Shown here piece by piece: positions 56,120 through 64,000 of a DNA stretch of 64,000 nt; the stretch's first letter is position 1, and each line of letters starts with the position of its first letter. The stretch comes from Pseudoalteromonas atlantica (lineage in GTDB: Bacteria; Pseudomonadota; Gammaproteobacteria; Enterobacterales; Alteromonadaceae): the NCBI GenBank assembly GCA_007988745.1, contig BJUT01000011.1, positions 1 to 64,000 of the forward strand. The letters run 5' to 3'. The notes under the pieces were generated by a model. The model had not been told where the DNA came from. It was given only the letters and a program-made list of their open reading frames with translations, and made no database searches. A program made the translations under genes and the position numbers.

Positions 56120-58195
56120 TTAATTTATAAGCGCGATAAAAAAGGCCATTTCGAGGGCTTTTTCTTCAAGGCTTTTAAAACGCCCAGATGCGCCGCCATG
56201 CCCAGCATCCATATCGGTTTTAAATACCAGTATATTGTTATCGGTTTTGAGTTCTCGCATTTTTGCTACCCACTTCATAGGCTCCCAATATTGTACTTGA
56301 GAGTCGTGCAGGCCTGTGGTGACTAAAATATGCGGGTAGTCTTGGGCGCTAATATTATCGTACGGTGAGTACGCGGCTATTACATCATAAAAGTGTTCAT
56401 CGTTTGGGTTGCCCCATTCATCATACTCGTTAGTGGTAAGTGGAATACTTTCATCTAGCATGGTGGTTAACACATCTAAAAATGGCACATGACACCCTAC
56501 ACCTAAGTAAAGCTCTGGCGCTTGGTTTAATACAGCGCCCATCAACAAACCACCTGCACTGCCGCCAGAGGCAAATACTTTGTTTTTATCACCGTAGCCT
56601 TGCTCTACAAGAGCCTTTGTAATATCAATAAAGTCGCTAAAGCTATTTTGTTTATGCTCTTTTTTACCTTGCTCGTACCAATGGCGTCCTAGCATTTCGG
56701 AGCCTCTTACATGTGCAATCGCATACACAAAACCGCGGTCTAGCAAACTCAATGAGGTACTCGAAAAGCTCGGATCTATCGTGTAACCATATGCACCATA
56801 GCCATATTGAAACAGTGGGTTAGTGCCATCTTTGGTAAAGGTGTCTTTTCTATAAACTAACGAAACAGGTACTTGCACGCCATCGCGTGCTGTCACGAAT
56901 AAGCGCTCAGAGGCATAAAGTGCACTATCAAACCCGCCCAGTACTTGCTGCTGTTTTAACAATGTTTTTTTGCCCGTGGCTAAATCAACATCGTACAACG
57001 TTCCAGGCGTGGTTAGACTTGAATAATAAATACGTACCGAACGCGCCTGTGGCTCGGGGTTCATCGCCACAGCGGCATAGTAGCATGGGTCGCTAAATTC
57101 AAGCGCCATGCGCTCTTGAGCTTGGTTAATAACAACAAAGCGAGCTTGACCTTGCTCGCGCTCAGTTAATACTAAAAAGTCGTCAAATATCTCTACGCCT
57201 TCAAGCAACACATGCTCACGGTGCGCGGTGTGCTCTTGCCACTGCGTTTTATCTGCAATCGTTTCGCTTGTTGCCGTCATCAGTCTGAAATTTTTAGCTT
57301 GCCAGTTGGTTACTATGTAATAAGTATCGTCGTGTTTATCTATATCAAACTCATGCCCTTCTTCGCGCGGTAGTAATGCGTTAAATTCACCTTGCGGGTT
57401 ATTGGCATCAAGCACCCAGGTATCGTTTGTTTCGGTGGTGGCCAAATCTATAATAATAAGGCTCTCGTCACGGCTTTTACCCAAGCCCATAAAAAAGCTT
57501 TTATCGTGCTCTTCATACACCATAATATCTTGGCTTTGCGCTGTGCCTAGTTCATGCCTAAACACCTGAAAACCCAGTAACGTTTGTAAGTCTTTTTTAA
57601 CGTAAAATACGGTTTTATTGTCGTTAGCCCAAACAATTTGCCCTTCAGTGTTTTCTAAAACATCGCTGAGCATTTCACCTGTTTGCAGGTTTTTAAAATG
57701 TACGCTGTAAATTCTGCGCCCTTCGGTATCTTCGCTGTATGCCATTAATTGCTCGCATGGGCTTAGCGCGACTTCACCTAGTTCGTAAAATTCATGGTTT
57801 TGAGCTAAAGCATTTACATCAAGTAGTAACTGCTTGTTATCGGTGTTAATACTTGTGCTTCTGTAATGGCGCGAATACTCATCGTCACCACGTACCTCTG
57901 AGTGATACCAGTACTTGCCATCTTTAACCGGCACCGTGTTGTCATCTTTTACGATGCGCCCTTTAAGTTCTTCAAAAATACTGTTTTGAAGTGGTTTTAT
58001 TGCGGCTAGTTGCTCATCGCAGTATGTATTTTCGGCTGCTAAATGGGCGAGTATTTCTGGGTTTTCGCGCTCATCATCGCGCATCCAGTAGTAGTTATCG
58101 GTGCGCGTTTTATTGTGCATAGTTAATTGATGAGGTTGCTTTTTAGTAACTGGAAAACGAGCTAATGATTGAGAAGAAAATTCACTTAAAGACAC
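56120..58195 (-). CDS. ptrB: Oligopeptidase B (S9A family)
   Basis: Serine peptidase that cuts small peptides after Arg or Lys, normally cytoplasmic. The N-terminal region has RTDNYYWMRDDERENPEIL, then a beta-propeller. The catalytic domain has YGYGAYGYTIDPSFSSTSLS, the nucleophile in ASGGSAGGLLMGA, and the terminal catalytic His in DMDAGHGGASGRF. The family start lies about 20 residues before the RxDNYYW motif, so I used the GTG at 58195 (690 aa). ATGs further upstream (58237, 58255) lie at or inside the terminator of the preceding gene. The exact start is uncertain. Confidence 0.88.
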   Translation of the reverse strand: MSLSEFSSQSLARFPVTKKQPHQLTMHNKTRTDNYYWMRDDERENPEILAHLAAENTYCDEQLAAIKPLQNSIFEELKGRIVKDDNTVPVKDGKYWYHSEVRGDDEYSRHYRSTSINTDNKQLLLDVNALAQNHEFYELGEVALSPCEQLMAYSEDTEGRRIYSVHFKNLQTGEMLSDVLENTEGQIVWANDNKTVFYVKKDLQTLLGFQVFRHELGTAQSQDIMVYEEHDKSFFMGLGKSRDESLIIIDLATTETNDTWVLDANNPQGEFNALLPREEGHEFDIDKHDDTYYIVTNWQAKNFRLMTATSETIADKTQWQEHTAHREHVLLEGVEIFDDFLVLTEREQGQARFVVINQAQERMALEFSDPCYYAAVAMNPEPQARSVRIYYSSLTTPGTLYDVDLATGKKTLLKQQQVLGGFDSALYASERLFVTARDGVQVPVSLVYRKDTFTKDGTNPLFQYGYGAYGYTIDPSFSSTSLSLLDRGFVYAIAHVRGSEMLGRHWYEQGKKEHKQNSFSDFIDITKALVEQGYGDKNKVFASGGSAGGLLMGAVLNQAPELYLGVGCHVPFLDVLTTMLDESIPLTTNEYDEWGNPNDEHFYDVIAAYSPYDNISAQDYPHILVTTGLHDSQVQYWEPMKWVAKMRELKTDNNILVFKTDMDAGHGGASGRFKSLEEKALEMAFFIALIN

Positions 58196-58237
58196 AACAA
58201 AACCGTATAAAAAATAACAATGCAGGCAGTTTATCAT

Positions 58238-58272
58238 AAAAATAAAAAAGCCCACTCATAGAGAGTGGGCTT
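58238..58272 (-). terminator. Terminator of the GbpA-like gene
   Basis: AGCCCACTC and GAGTGGGCT pair around a short loop; on the minus strand TTTTTTATTTTT follows. Confidence 0.85.
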
Positions 58273-58356
58273 GAGGTATAAGTCCAAATTTTAAAATTAC
58301 TGCAATTTTATTCTTGTCATTACACCCATGGGAAGATGGTTTTTATTTTAAAAGCG

Positions 58357-58929
58357 TTAAGAGAGCTTAATCCAGGCCATTGCCCAGCTTTTTCCGATAC
58401 CAGGTTCAAAGCTTGGGTCTTTATCATTATTGGTTCTGCAAAATTGGCTAAATGGCCATGCCTTACATTGGTATATATAACCTGTTTTAGGCTGCAGTAC
58501 GCGAGTACCCGCGTTGTATTGCTCGCCCCCATTAGGGTATACAAAATCATATGCTTGGTTGGTGCACTTAGCGGGGGTATCGCACTTTGCAATGCAATGA
58601 AAATCAACCTTTGCCTTATTAATACCGCTACTTTCTAGGGCAAATATTTCGTTATCTCTATAGCCAACAACCAACCCTTGCTTGGTCATTCTACCTGCAC
58701 TTACCAGGGGCACATGCACGTTTATATACTCAGCAACTAAGCGTGGCCAAGCATGAGGCTCACCTTGTTCTAAAGAGGTAATTTTATAATCAAACGATAA
58801 ATCAACAAGCACTCCTTGCATGTCTGAAAAGGTTACACTAACCACATCCCCAATGAACAATTGAGTATGATGGTTTAAACAACCTATAGTTGACCATTTT
58901 CCACAGGCCAACGACGTATGCATAAACAC
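58357..58929 (-). CDS. GbpA-like chitin-binding protein lacking the LPMO domain
   Basis: A 190-aa protein whose two recognisable parts match the C-terminal half of GbpA-type chitin-binding LPMOs. Residues about 25-110 resemble GbpA domain 2 (GDVVSVTFSDMQG, WPRLVAEYIN, LVSAGRMTKQGLVVGYRDNE). Residues about 135-190 are a chitin-binding module with YQCKAWPFSQFC and PGIGKSWAMAWI. The N-terminal AA10 catalytic domain and the signal peptide are absent. Start is GTG at 58929 (AAGGTG 5 bp upstream) or ATG at 58923. A c-di-GMP-I riboswitch lies directly upstream. It may be a deletion remnant; without a signal it should stay in the cytoplasm. Confidence 0.7.
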   Translation of the reverse strand: MFMHTSLACGKWSTIGCLNHHTQLFIGDVVSVTFSDMQGVLVDLSFDYKITSLEQGEPHAWPRLVAEYINVHVPLVSAGRMTKQGLVVGYRDNEIFALESSGINKAKVDFHCIAKCDTPAKCTNQAYDFVYPNGGEQYNAGTRVLQPKTGYIYQCKAWPFSQFCRTNNDKDPSFEPGIGKSWAMAWIKLS

Positions 58930-58948
58930 AGTAACACCTTAAGAGTCA

Positions 58949-58974
58949 CAAAATTTTATCCATATCATATGGAT
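58949..58974 (-). promoter_or_regulatory. Possible expression platform of the c-di-GMP riboswitch
   Basis: ATCCATAT and ATATGGAT form an inverted repeat followed on the minus strand by AAAATTTTG. It lies between the aptamer and the start codon. It may act as a weak terminator or alternative hairpin. Confidence 0.4.
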
Positions 58975-59019
58975 ACACAAAAACGACACTGAGGGCAAGC
59001 AATACCGTATAAAAATTAT

Positions 59020-59092
59020 GCAGCAGCCCTGCTATCGTAGGTTACACCTTAGACCGGAAACTTTGCGTCTTAGCCTTTCGACTAATTTGCCA
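59020..59092 (-). promoter_or_regulatory. Cyclic di-GMP-I (GEMM-I) riboswitch aptamer
   Basis: On the minus strand the order is GGCAAA, a 6-bp stem TTAGTC/GGCTAA closed by a GAAA tetraloop, then GACGCAAAG, TTTCCGG, TCTAAGG, and a last arm with ATAGCAGGGCTGC. These are the GEMM-I core: GNRA tetraloop, the ACGCAAAG strand, CCGG-CUAA and the GCRGGGYU arm. The transcript begins about 7 nt upstream. The known V. cholerae Vc1 riboswitch lies in front of gbpA, the same type of gene found downstream here. Confidence 0.9.
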
Positions 59093-59105
59093 ACAGAAAA
59101 AAGTG

Positions 59106-59134
59106 ATTATAAAACGTGCGCAAAGCTTATTCAA
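59106..59134 (-). promoter_or_regulatory. Promoter of the riboswitch transcript
   Basis: TTGAAT (59129-59134), 17 bp, then a perfect TATAAT (59106-59111) on the minus strand. The predicted start near 59099 is just before the aptamer. Confidence 0.7.
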
Positions 59135-59177
59135 ACAAAAGAATGTAACCGAGATTTTTATGTAACCCTAAATAACT

Positions 59178-59206
59178 AAAAAGCCAACTTGTTAAAGTTG
59201 GCTTTT
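59178..59206 (-). terminator. Terminator of the RND operon
   Basis: AAAAGCCAACTT and AAGTTGGCTTTT pair around GTTA, just after the pump gene stop. Confidence 0.8.
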
Positions 59207-59212
59207 AATAGT

Positions 59213-62200
59213 TTAAGAGGTTTGGTTTATAGGGGCTTTTCGCCTAAATACTTTTCGAAAAGCCATTTTAAACACGCCGCCAATATCGCCTAAAATAATG
59301 TACAAGCACGGCACCAATATAAGGGTGATTAGTGTTGCAAACATTACCGCAAAGCCTAGCGCTACTGCCATAGGGATTACAAACTTAGCTTGTAAGCTGG
59401 TTTCAAACATTATGGGCAGAACCCCTGCAAAGGTTGTAATAGAGGTTAATAATATTGCCCTAAAGCGTGCACAACCGGCTTCTATTACCGCGTTTTTAAC
59501 GCTTACACCCTCTCGGCGTACTTGGTTTACGTAGTCGGTCATTACCAGCGAGTCGTTTATTACAACGCCAGCCGCGGCTATTAAACCAAAGCCCGACATT
59601 AAGCTAATGTCTAAATCAAACCAAAAGTGTCCCCAAATAGCCCCCGTTAAACTAAACGGAATAACCGACATAACAATAAGCGGCTGGGCATAACTTTTAA
59701 GTGGTACAGCAAGCAATATATAAACTAAAATCATGCCGCCTACAAAAAACAGCAGCTGCTCATTAGCTTGCGCTTGTTGCTCTTCTATTGCGCCACCTAG
59801 CTCTGATTTTACACTTGGGTATTCTTCTTTAAGTTGCGGCAGTAAGTTTTCTTTTACTTGCGAAACTACTTCGCCTGGCTCTATAACTTCTTCATCAATG
59901 CTGCCGTACACATAAACAGTACGATAACCGCCCTCACGGCGAATATAGCTTATACCCGGCGTTTCGGTTAATTCAACCACATCGCCTAAAAGTACTTCAC
60001 GCCCCTGCGGTGTAGTAACTACTGTGTGTTTTAGCGATGAAAACGCTTCGCGAGTCAGTTTAGGGTAACGTACCATTACTCTTACTTCTTCGCCGTTACG
60101 TATTACACGCTGTGCTTCACCACCATAAAAACTAGCGCCTACTTGGTTTGCAATGTTAGCAAGGTCGAGTCCTAAATCGTAAGCTACAGGTTTTAAGCTC
60201 ATTTGCACTTCTTTGCTAGCAGGGTCAATGGTTGAGCTTATATCAAACAAGCCTTTTTGTTGCTGCAATAGCTGAATAAAACGACGGCCTGCCGCATTAA
60301 GCGTTTCTATATCAGAGCCAAACAGTAAATAACCAAATTCGCCTTCGCCAGTGCCGCCACCGCCGCCAACATCATCTTCAATAGTGAGTGATTTAATACC
60401 GGCAATGGTTGGCATAGCTTCTCGCCAGCGGCGCGAAAGTTCAAACGCGTTATAAGGGCGTAAGTCTTCATCAACCAACGGCGCAAGTAACTGAGACTCT
60501 GTTCTGCCTTGGTTAAATACCAGTACATCACGAATTATTTTTTGGCCAAATTCACGCTCTGTTTCTTCATCAACTCTTAACACCATGGCTTCTACTTCAC
60601 GAATAGCTGCAATAGTTTGTAAATCAGACACATTGTCATTCATTTCTATATGAATTTGCGGAAAATCATGCGGCACTTTTGGAGTGGGTACAGTGCGTAC
60701 TTTATTTGATGTGATCAGCGCAATGCTTATAAAAAACATAGCAATAAAGCCAAACAATACTGTCCAACGCCAATCTACACAACGCGATATAAAACGCTTA
60801 TAAGGGCCATTTACAAAGCCAAAAAAGCGGGTATTAAACCTATCGCGCCAGCCCCCTTTTTTAATAGGTGAAAAGTGCGTGTGGGCAATGTGCGCCGGTA
60901 AAATAAGTTTTGATTCAACTAAGCTAAATACTAAACACAGCATGACTACTACGGCAATACCGTAAAAGAAGGCGCTTTCTGGCCCGCTTGAAAGTGTAAA
61001 CGGGGCAAACACTGCAATGGTTGTTAGTACACCAAATGTAGCAGGGGTTGCTACACGGTTAGCACCACGGACGACGTTTTCAACTCCGCCTCCGCTTTTT
61101 TCAACCTCAGTATAGGCGGCCTCACCTATTACTATGGCGTCATCTACCACAATCCCGAGCACCATAATAAAAGCAAACAACGAAATAATATTAATGCTTA
61201 TACCAAATAAAGGCATTAGCATCATGGCGCCTAAAAAGCACACTGGTAAGCCAATCATTACCCAAAGCGCTAATTTAAAGCGCAAGAATAACGAAAGCAT
61301 AATAGCGACTAATATTGCTCCTTGAAACAAGTTAGCTTTCATCATATCAAGGCGCGCATTTAGGTAGTACGTCATGTCCATTAATGGCTCTAACCTAACG
61401 CCCGGTGGCAGCTGGGTATTTTTTTGTTCAATAAATGCTTTAACCGAATCGGCAACGGGGATCATGTTTTGATCTTGCGTTGCCTTTACCGACATATACA
61501 CTGCGTTTTCGCCATTAAATTTAAAGTAGCGCTCGCCTTCGGTAAATTGGTCTTTAATAACAGCAATGTCTTGAAGCAATACCTTAGCGCCGTATTCGCC
61601 TATTTTTACCGGAATTTGTCTAAACTCATCGCCAGAGTAATACTGGTTTTCAACCCTAACAGAAATAATCCCCGCATCTGTTGTTAGTTGCCCCGCCGAA
61701 AAATTAGCAGAGTAATTACGCACAGCGGTCATTACATCGCTTAGGGTTAAGTTGTATTGGCGCAAAGTGTCTGGGTCGATTTCAATGGCAATTTCATCAA
61801 GCGGCACATCGTTTTCTACCAACGACACGTTTGATAGCTGTAATAGCTCATCTTCAATTTGATTGGCAATTGGTTTGAGTTCTGTCAGCGGCAAATCGGC
61901 AACTAAGGTCATCCCTATAACATCTTGCCTAAACTCAATCTGACTTATGGTGACCGGTTCCATACCCGCAGGAAAGGTTGCAATACCATCAACACGCAGC
62001 TTTACCTTATCAAGTACATCGGTAAGCTCTGCATCGGTGTTAATTTCAAGGCTTGCTCTACCGCCATTTCTAAAGGCGCGGTACACGCCCTTTTTAATTT
62101 CGGTCACATCCTTTAGTGATTCTTCAATTTTTATAAGAATGCTTTCTTCAATTTCTTGTGGTGAGGCACCGGGGTAATTTGCCTCAACATTAATGTAGTT

Positions 62201-62353
62201 AATTTCTACATTAGGAAACATTTGGCGCTGAATGGTTAAGTAGCTAATAATCCCCATGATGATAATAAAAACCATCATTAGGTTGGCTGCAACAGAGTTT
62301 TTAGCAAAATAAGCTATTAACCCTGTTTGTTTTTTTTCAATTGATTCGCTCAT
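59213..62353 (-). CDS. RND-family efflux transporter, inner-membrane pump
   Basis: A 1046-aa proton-driven pump with twelve transmembrane helices. After a first helix come periplasmic loops with YPGASPQEIEESILIKIEE (AcrB/MMPL type). The proton-relay aspartates are in LGIVVDDAIVIGEAAY near residue 405. The second half repeats the fold with PFSLTGAIWGHFWF and AAGVVINDSLVMTDYVNQVR. Charged loop residues and limited similarity to AcrB place it in an uncharacterised HAE-type branch; substrates unknown. No outer-membrane factor gene is present, so it would borrow a TolC. It lies 11 bp after the adaptor gene. Confidence 0.93.
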   Translation of the reverse strand: MSESIEKKQTGLIAYFAKNSVAANLMMVFIIIMGIISYLTIQRQMFPNVEINYINVEANYPGASPQEIEESILIKIEESLKDVTEIKKGVYRAFRNGGRASLEINTDAELTDVLDKVKLRVDGIATFPAGMEPVTISQIEFRQDVIGMTLVADLPLTELKPIANQIEDELLQLSNVSLVENDVPLDEIAIEIDPDTLRQYNLTLSDVMTAVRNYSANFSAGQLTTDAGIISVRVENQYYSGDEFRQIPVKIGEYGAKVLLQDIAVIKDQFTEGERYFKFNGENAVYMSVKATQDQNMIPVADSVKAFIEQKNTQLPPGVRLEPLMDMTYYLNARLDMMKANLFQGAILVAIMLSLFLRFKLALWVMIGLPVCFLGAMMLMPLFGISINIISLFAFIMVLGIVVDDAIVIGEAAYTEVEKSGGGVENVVRGANRVATPATFGVLTTIAVFAPFTLSSGPESAFFYGIAVVVMLCLVFSLVESKLILPAHIAHTHFSPIKKGGWRDRFNTRFFGFVNGPYKRFISRCVDWRWTVLFGFIAMFFISIALITSNKVRTVPTPKVPHDFPQIHIEMNDNVSDLQTIAAIREVEAMVLRVDEETEREFGQKIIRDVLVFNQGRTESQLLAPLVDEDLRPYNAFELSRRWREAMPTIAGIKSLTIEDDVGGGGGTGEGEFGYLLFGSDIETLNAAGRRFIQLLQQQKGLFDISSTIDPASKEVQMSLKPVAYDLGLDLANIANQVGASFYGGEAQRVIRNGEEVRVMVRYPKLTREAFSSLKHTVVTTPQGREVLLGDVVELTETPGISYIRREGGYRTVYVYGSIDEEVIEPGEVVSQVKENLLPQLKEEYPSVKSELGGAIEEQQAQANEQLLFFVGGMILVYILLAVPLKSYAQPLIVMSVIPFSLTGAIWGHFWFDLDISLMSGFGLIAAAGVVINDSLVMTDYVNQVRREGVSVKNAVIEAGCARFRAILLTSITTFAGVLPIMFETSLQAKFVIPMAVALGFAVMFATLITLILVPCLYIILGDIGGVFKMAFRKVFRRKAPINQTS

Positions 62354-62364
62354 TAATTTACACC

Positions 62365-63549
62365 TTACAACTGTTGCGCATCAGCGCTACTTTCGGTGTT
62401 TGTATTAGCGTTACTTGGCTCGCCCATGCCAGCCACTTTAACCTGCATGCCTTTTTGTGGGTACTCAGGTAACGTGGTAACCAATTTATCATCGGCGTTA
62501 AGTCCGCTGCTAATATAAAAGTACTCGCCTTCTTCTCTTACTACGGTTACTTTGCGCGGTTCAAGTTCTTGGTTTTCGTTAACTATCCACACCGTTTGGT
62601 TATTAACTAATGATTGCGGCAAACGGTAAATATTATTAAGCATGGCGCCTGCAAAATTAACCTGCACGTAGCTGCCAAATTTAATAGCCGGTTGCTGTGT
62701 TTTTAAGCCGTATGGGTCTTCAATACGTACCACTAAGCTGCTCATGCGCGTCGCGTTATCTACAATACCTAGGTCGCGGTCAATCACGCCTTCACGTGTA
62801 AAACTGTTTAAGCCTTTTTGAATAATAGTGGCCTTAATGCCCTTAATTCGCTCCGGTAAAAATACGCTATCAAAACCAGCAATAGGAATAATAACCTCTG
62901 CTGTTTCTATATTATTTAAATCGGCCACTTGTGCGCCCATAGCCACAAACTGGCCTACCCCCACATTACGACTTATAACAAGCGCATCGTAAGGTGCTTT
63001 TATATCGCAGTTTTCTAAATCGCGTTGCGCTCTTTTTAATGCGGCTTGCGCCGATTTAACCGCTGCTTGGGCGCTTAGCACCTGCGGTTTACGTAAAAAC
63101 AAGTCGGTACGTGCCTTACTCGGAAAACGCTTTGCTTCGTCTTCGGCTACTTTTGCCTGCGCTTGCTCTTCAATTAAGGCCGCTTTGGCACGCGCTAAAT
63201 CGGCTTCGGCTACCAATACGGCTGCTTCGTAGTTGTCTTTTTCAATGCTAATAAGTGTATCGCCACGAGAAACCACGCCACCCGCTACAAAGTTAGGGTG
63301 CCAGCTAATTACTTCGCCCGACACCTGCGCCGCCAACTGCGTATTTTCTAATGGTTTTATTTCGCCATAGCTGTTTATTATTACTTGATGATTATTAGCT
63401 TCTACAGGCTCAACTTGCACGGTGGGGCGTGTATCTACTGCTGTTTTACTTTGATCTTCTTGTGCAATAGCGTTTATTCCCATAAAGCCCACTACACCAA
63501 TGGCTAATGCTACAAATGGGAACACCCATCTCAGTGAATTTGATTGCAT
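62365..63549 (-). CDS. RND efflux periplasmic adaptor subunit
   Basis: Membrane-fusion protein that links the pump to the outer-membrane channel. The 394-aa product has one N-terminal helix (residues 8-30) as an anchor. The lipoyl halves are VEPVEANNHQVIINSYGEIK and CDIKAPYDALVISRNVGVGQ, enclosing a long alpha-helical hairpin (about residues 110-175, Ala/Lys/Glu-rich). Beta-barrel and membrane-proximal regions follow. The tail after residue 375 is low-complexity Asn/Thr/Ser. First gene of the two-gene efflux operon. Confidence 0.92.
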   Translation of the reverse strand: MQSNSLRWVFPFVALAIGVVGFMGINAIAQEDQSKTAVDTRPTVQVEPVEANNHQVIINSYGEIKPLENTQLAAQVSGEVISWHPNFVAGGVVSRGDTLISIEKDNYEAAVLVAEADLARAKAALIEEQAQAKVAEDEAKRFPSKARTDLFLRKPQVLSAQAAVKSAQAALKRAQRDLENCDIKAPYDALVISRNVGVGQFVAMGAQVADLNNIETAEVIIPIAGFDSVFLPERIKGIKATIIQKGLNSFTREGVIDRDLGIVDNATRMSSLVVRIEDPYGLKTQQPAIKFGSYVQVNFAGAMLNNIYRLPQSLVNNQTVWIVNENQELEPRKVTVVREEGEYFYISSGLNADDKLVTTLPEYPQKGMQVKVAGMGEPSNANTNTESSADAQQL

Positions 63550-63614
63550 ATCCTAATTACCTCATATTTCTACTAACACTATAATAACAGAGCGCAATAA
63601 AACATTAACCTGAC

Positions 63615-63637
63615 ATTTGTAAGCAACTGTTACAAAT
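63615..63637. promoter_or_regulatory. Inverted repeat upstream of the RND operon
   Basis: ATTTGTAA and TTACAAAT are exact inverted copies with a 7-bp spacer, 66-88 bp upstream of the adaptor start. The half-site is close to that of the TonB receptor repeat at 54673. A further TTTGTTACAAA palindrome lies near 63716-63726 in the same gap, closer to the rightward gene. Confidence 0.45.
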
Positions 63638-63839
63638 CAAATTGAGAACTAAATATAGCTGTGTACCCGTTAACAAACACCTGCTATTCATCGCATTTAT
63701 TATATTTTGTTACAAACTTTTACTATTTAAAATCAACAAATTACAGCTTTAGGCTATTATTTCATCGAGAAGATGTGCGAACAAATTTTAATTTACGTAC
63801 AGTCACACTAAATAAATAACAGCGAAAAAGATTATTACA

Positions 63840-64000
63840 ATGAAATTAACAACCCTTGCGCTAACACTTGGTGTAGCGCTTAGCGGCCACGCATTGGCTA
63901 GCGATAAAAAAGAAGACAAAAAACCACAAACCCTAAGCGAAATGGTCGAAGGACAAACCGAATTTTCAGGTATTTTTAATTTATACCAAGACCCAAAAAC
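63840..64000 (+). CDS. Probable secreted zinc metalloprotease (DUF5117/5118 type), 5' part only
   Basis: Only the first 53 residues lie in the window. A signal peptide of about 20 residues (KLTTLALTLGVALSGHALA) is followed by a Lys-rich stretch and GQTEFSGIFNLYQDPKT. That resembles the start of DUF5118/DUF5117 zinc-dependent proteases (consensus GxFxxYQDxKxG). The catalytic region lies beyond the right edge, so identity is tentative. Divergent from the RND operon. Confidence 0.5.
   Translation, partial: MKLTTLALTLGVALSGHALASDKKEDKKPQTLSEMVEGQTEFSGIFNLYQDPK

Noticed and set aside
58195..58255. N-terminal membrane helix on oligopeptidase B
   Set aside because: The extra residues come from reading upstream of the family start, and the first ATG lies in the terminator of the previous gene.

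Overview
The window looks like chromosomal DNA of a marine gammaproteobacterium of the Pseudoalteromonas type (Alteromonadales). Reasons are the AT-rich housekeeping genes, the order ubiE-ubiJ-ubiB-tatABC-tatD, the cold-type secreted M1 aminopeptidase, an ExeM-type nuclease with a sorting tail, a TonB receptor, and many TAATG/ATGA gene overlaps. The assignment rests on gene content and protein resemblance only. I see no prophage, IS element, CRISPR array, integron or rRNA.

Layout. 1-3 kb: tRNA-Thr, coaX, birA, murB. 3-9.3 kb: M1 aminopeptidase, DUF2057 protein, HinT, a frameshifted CsgD-like regulator and a hybrid histidine kinase. 9.3-12.5 kb: an AT-rich orphan membrane protein, a GDP-mannose synthesis enzyme and an omega-amidase. 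12.5-18.1 kb: a nearly complete methionine salvage locus (mtnE, mtnBCD, mtnA, mtnK) whose two divergent promoters carry MetJ-like boxes. 18-22.8 kb: FMN glutamate-synthase-like protein, DUF885 lipoprotein, a degenerate GGDEF protein. 22.9-31.6 kb: ubiquinone genes, the Tat translocase, tatD, an active-looking membrane diguanylate cyclase and hemB. 31.7-38.4 kb: secreted nuclease, then opgGH for periplasmic glucans. 38.7-40.8 kb: a stand-alone EF-G. 41-47.6 kb: a six-gene tricarboxylate uptake operon (porin, TctC, TctB, TctA, CitA/DcuS-type kinase, regulator). 48-51.4 kb: RbgA-like GTPase, YaeQ, a hydrolase, a two-helix membrane protein and Dps. 51.7-58.2 kb: TonB receptor, a LytTR regulator with a dead receiver, an unknown protein and oligopeptidase B. 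58.3-59.1 kb: a c-di-GMP-I riboswitch in front of a GbpA-like chitin-binding protein that has lost its catalytic domain. 59.2-63.5 kb: an RND efflux pair. The right edge cuts a probable zinc metalloprotease.

Themes. Cyclic di-GMP recurs: two GGDEF proteins, a CsgD-type regulator and a c-di-GMP riboswitch. Methionine salvage appears to be MetJ-controlled and paired with the omega-amidase that removes the ketoglutaramate made by glutamine-dependent transamination.

Most interesting non-coding signals: the riboswitch, a promoter-to-terminator unit of about 220 nt with no convincing ORF (candidate sRNA) at 47901-48157, and an 11-bp perfect inverted repeat upstream of the tct operon. I did not find a clearly new multi-gene system.
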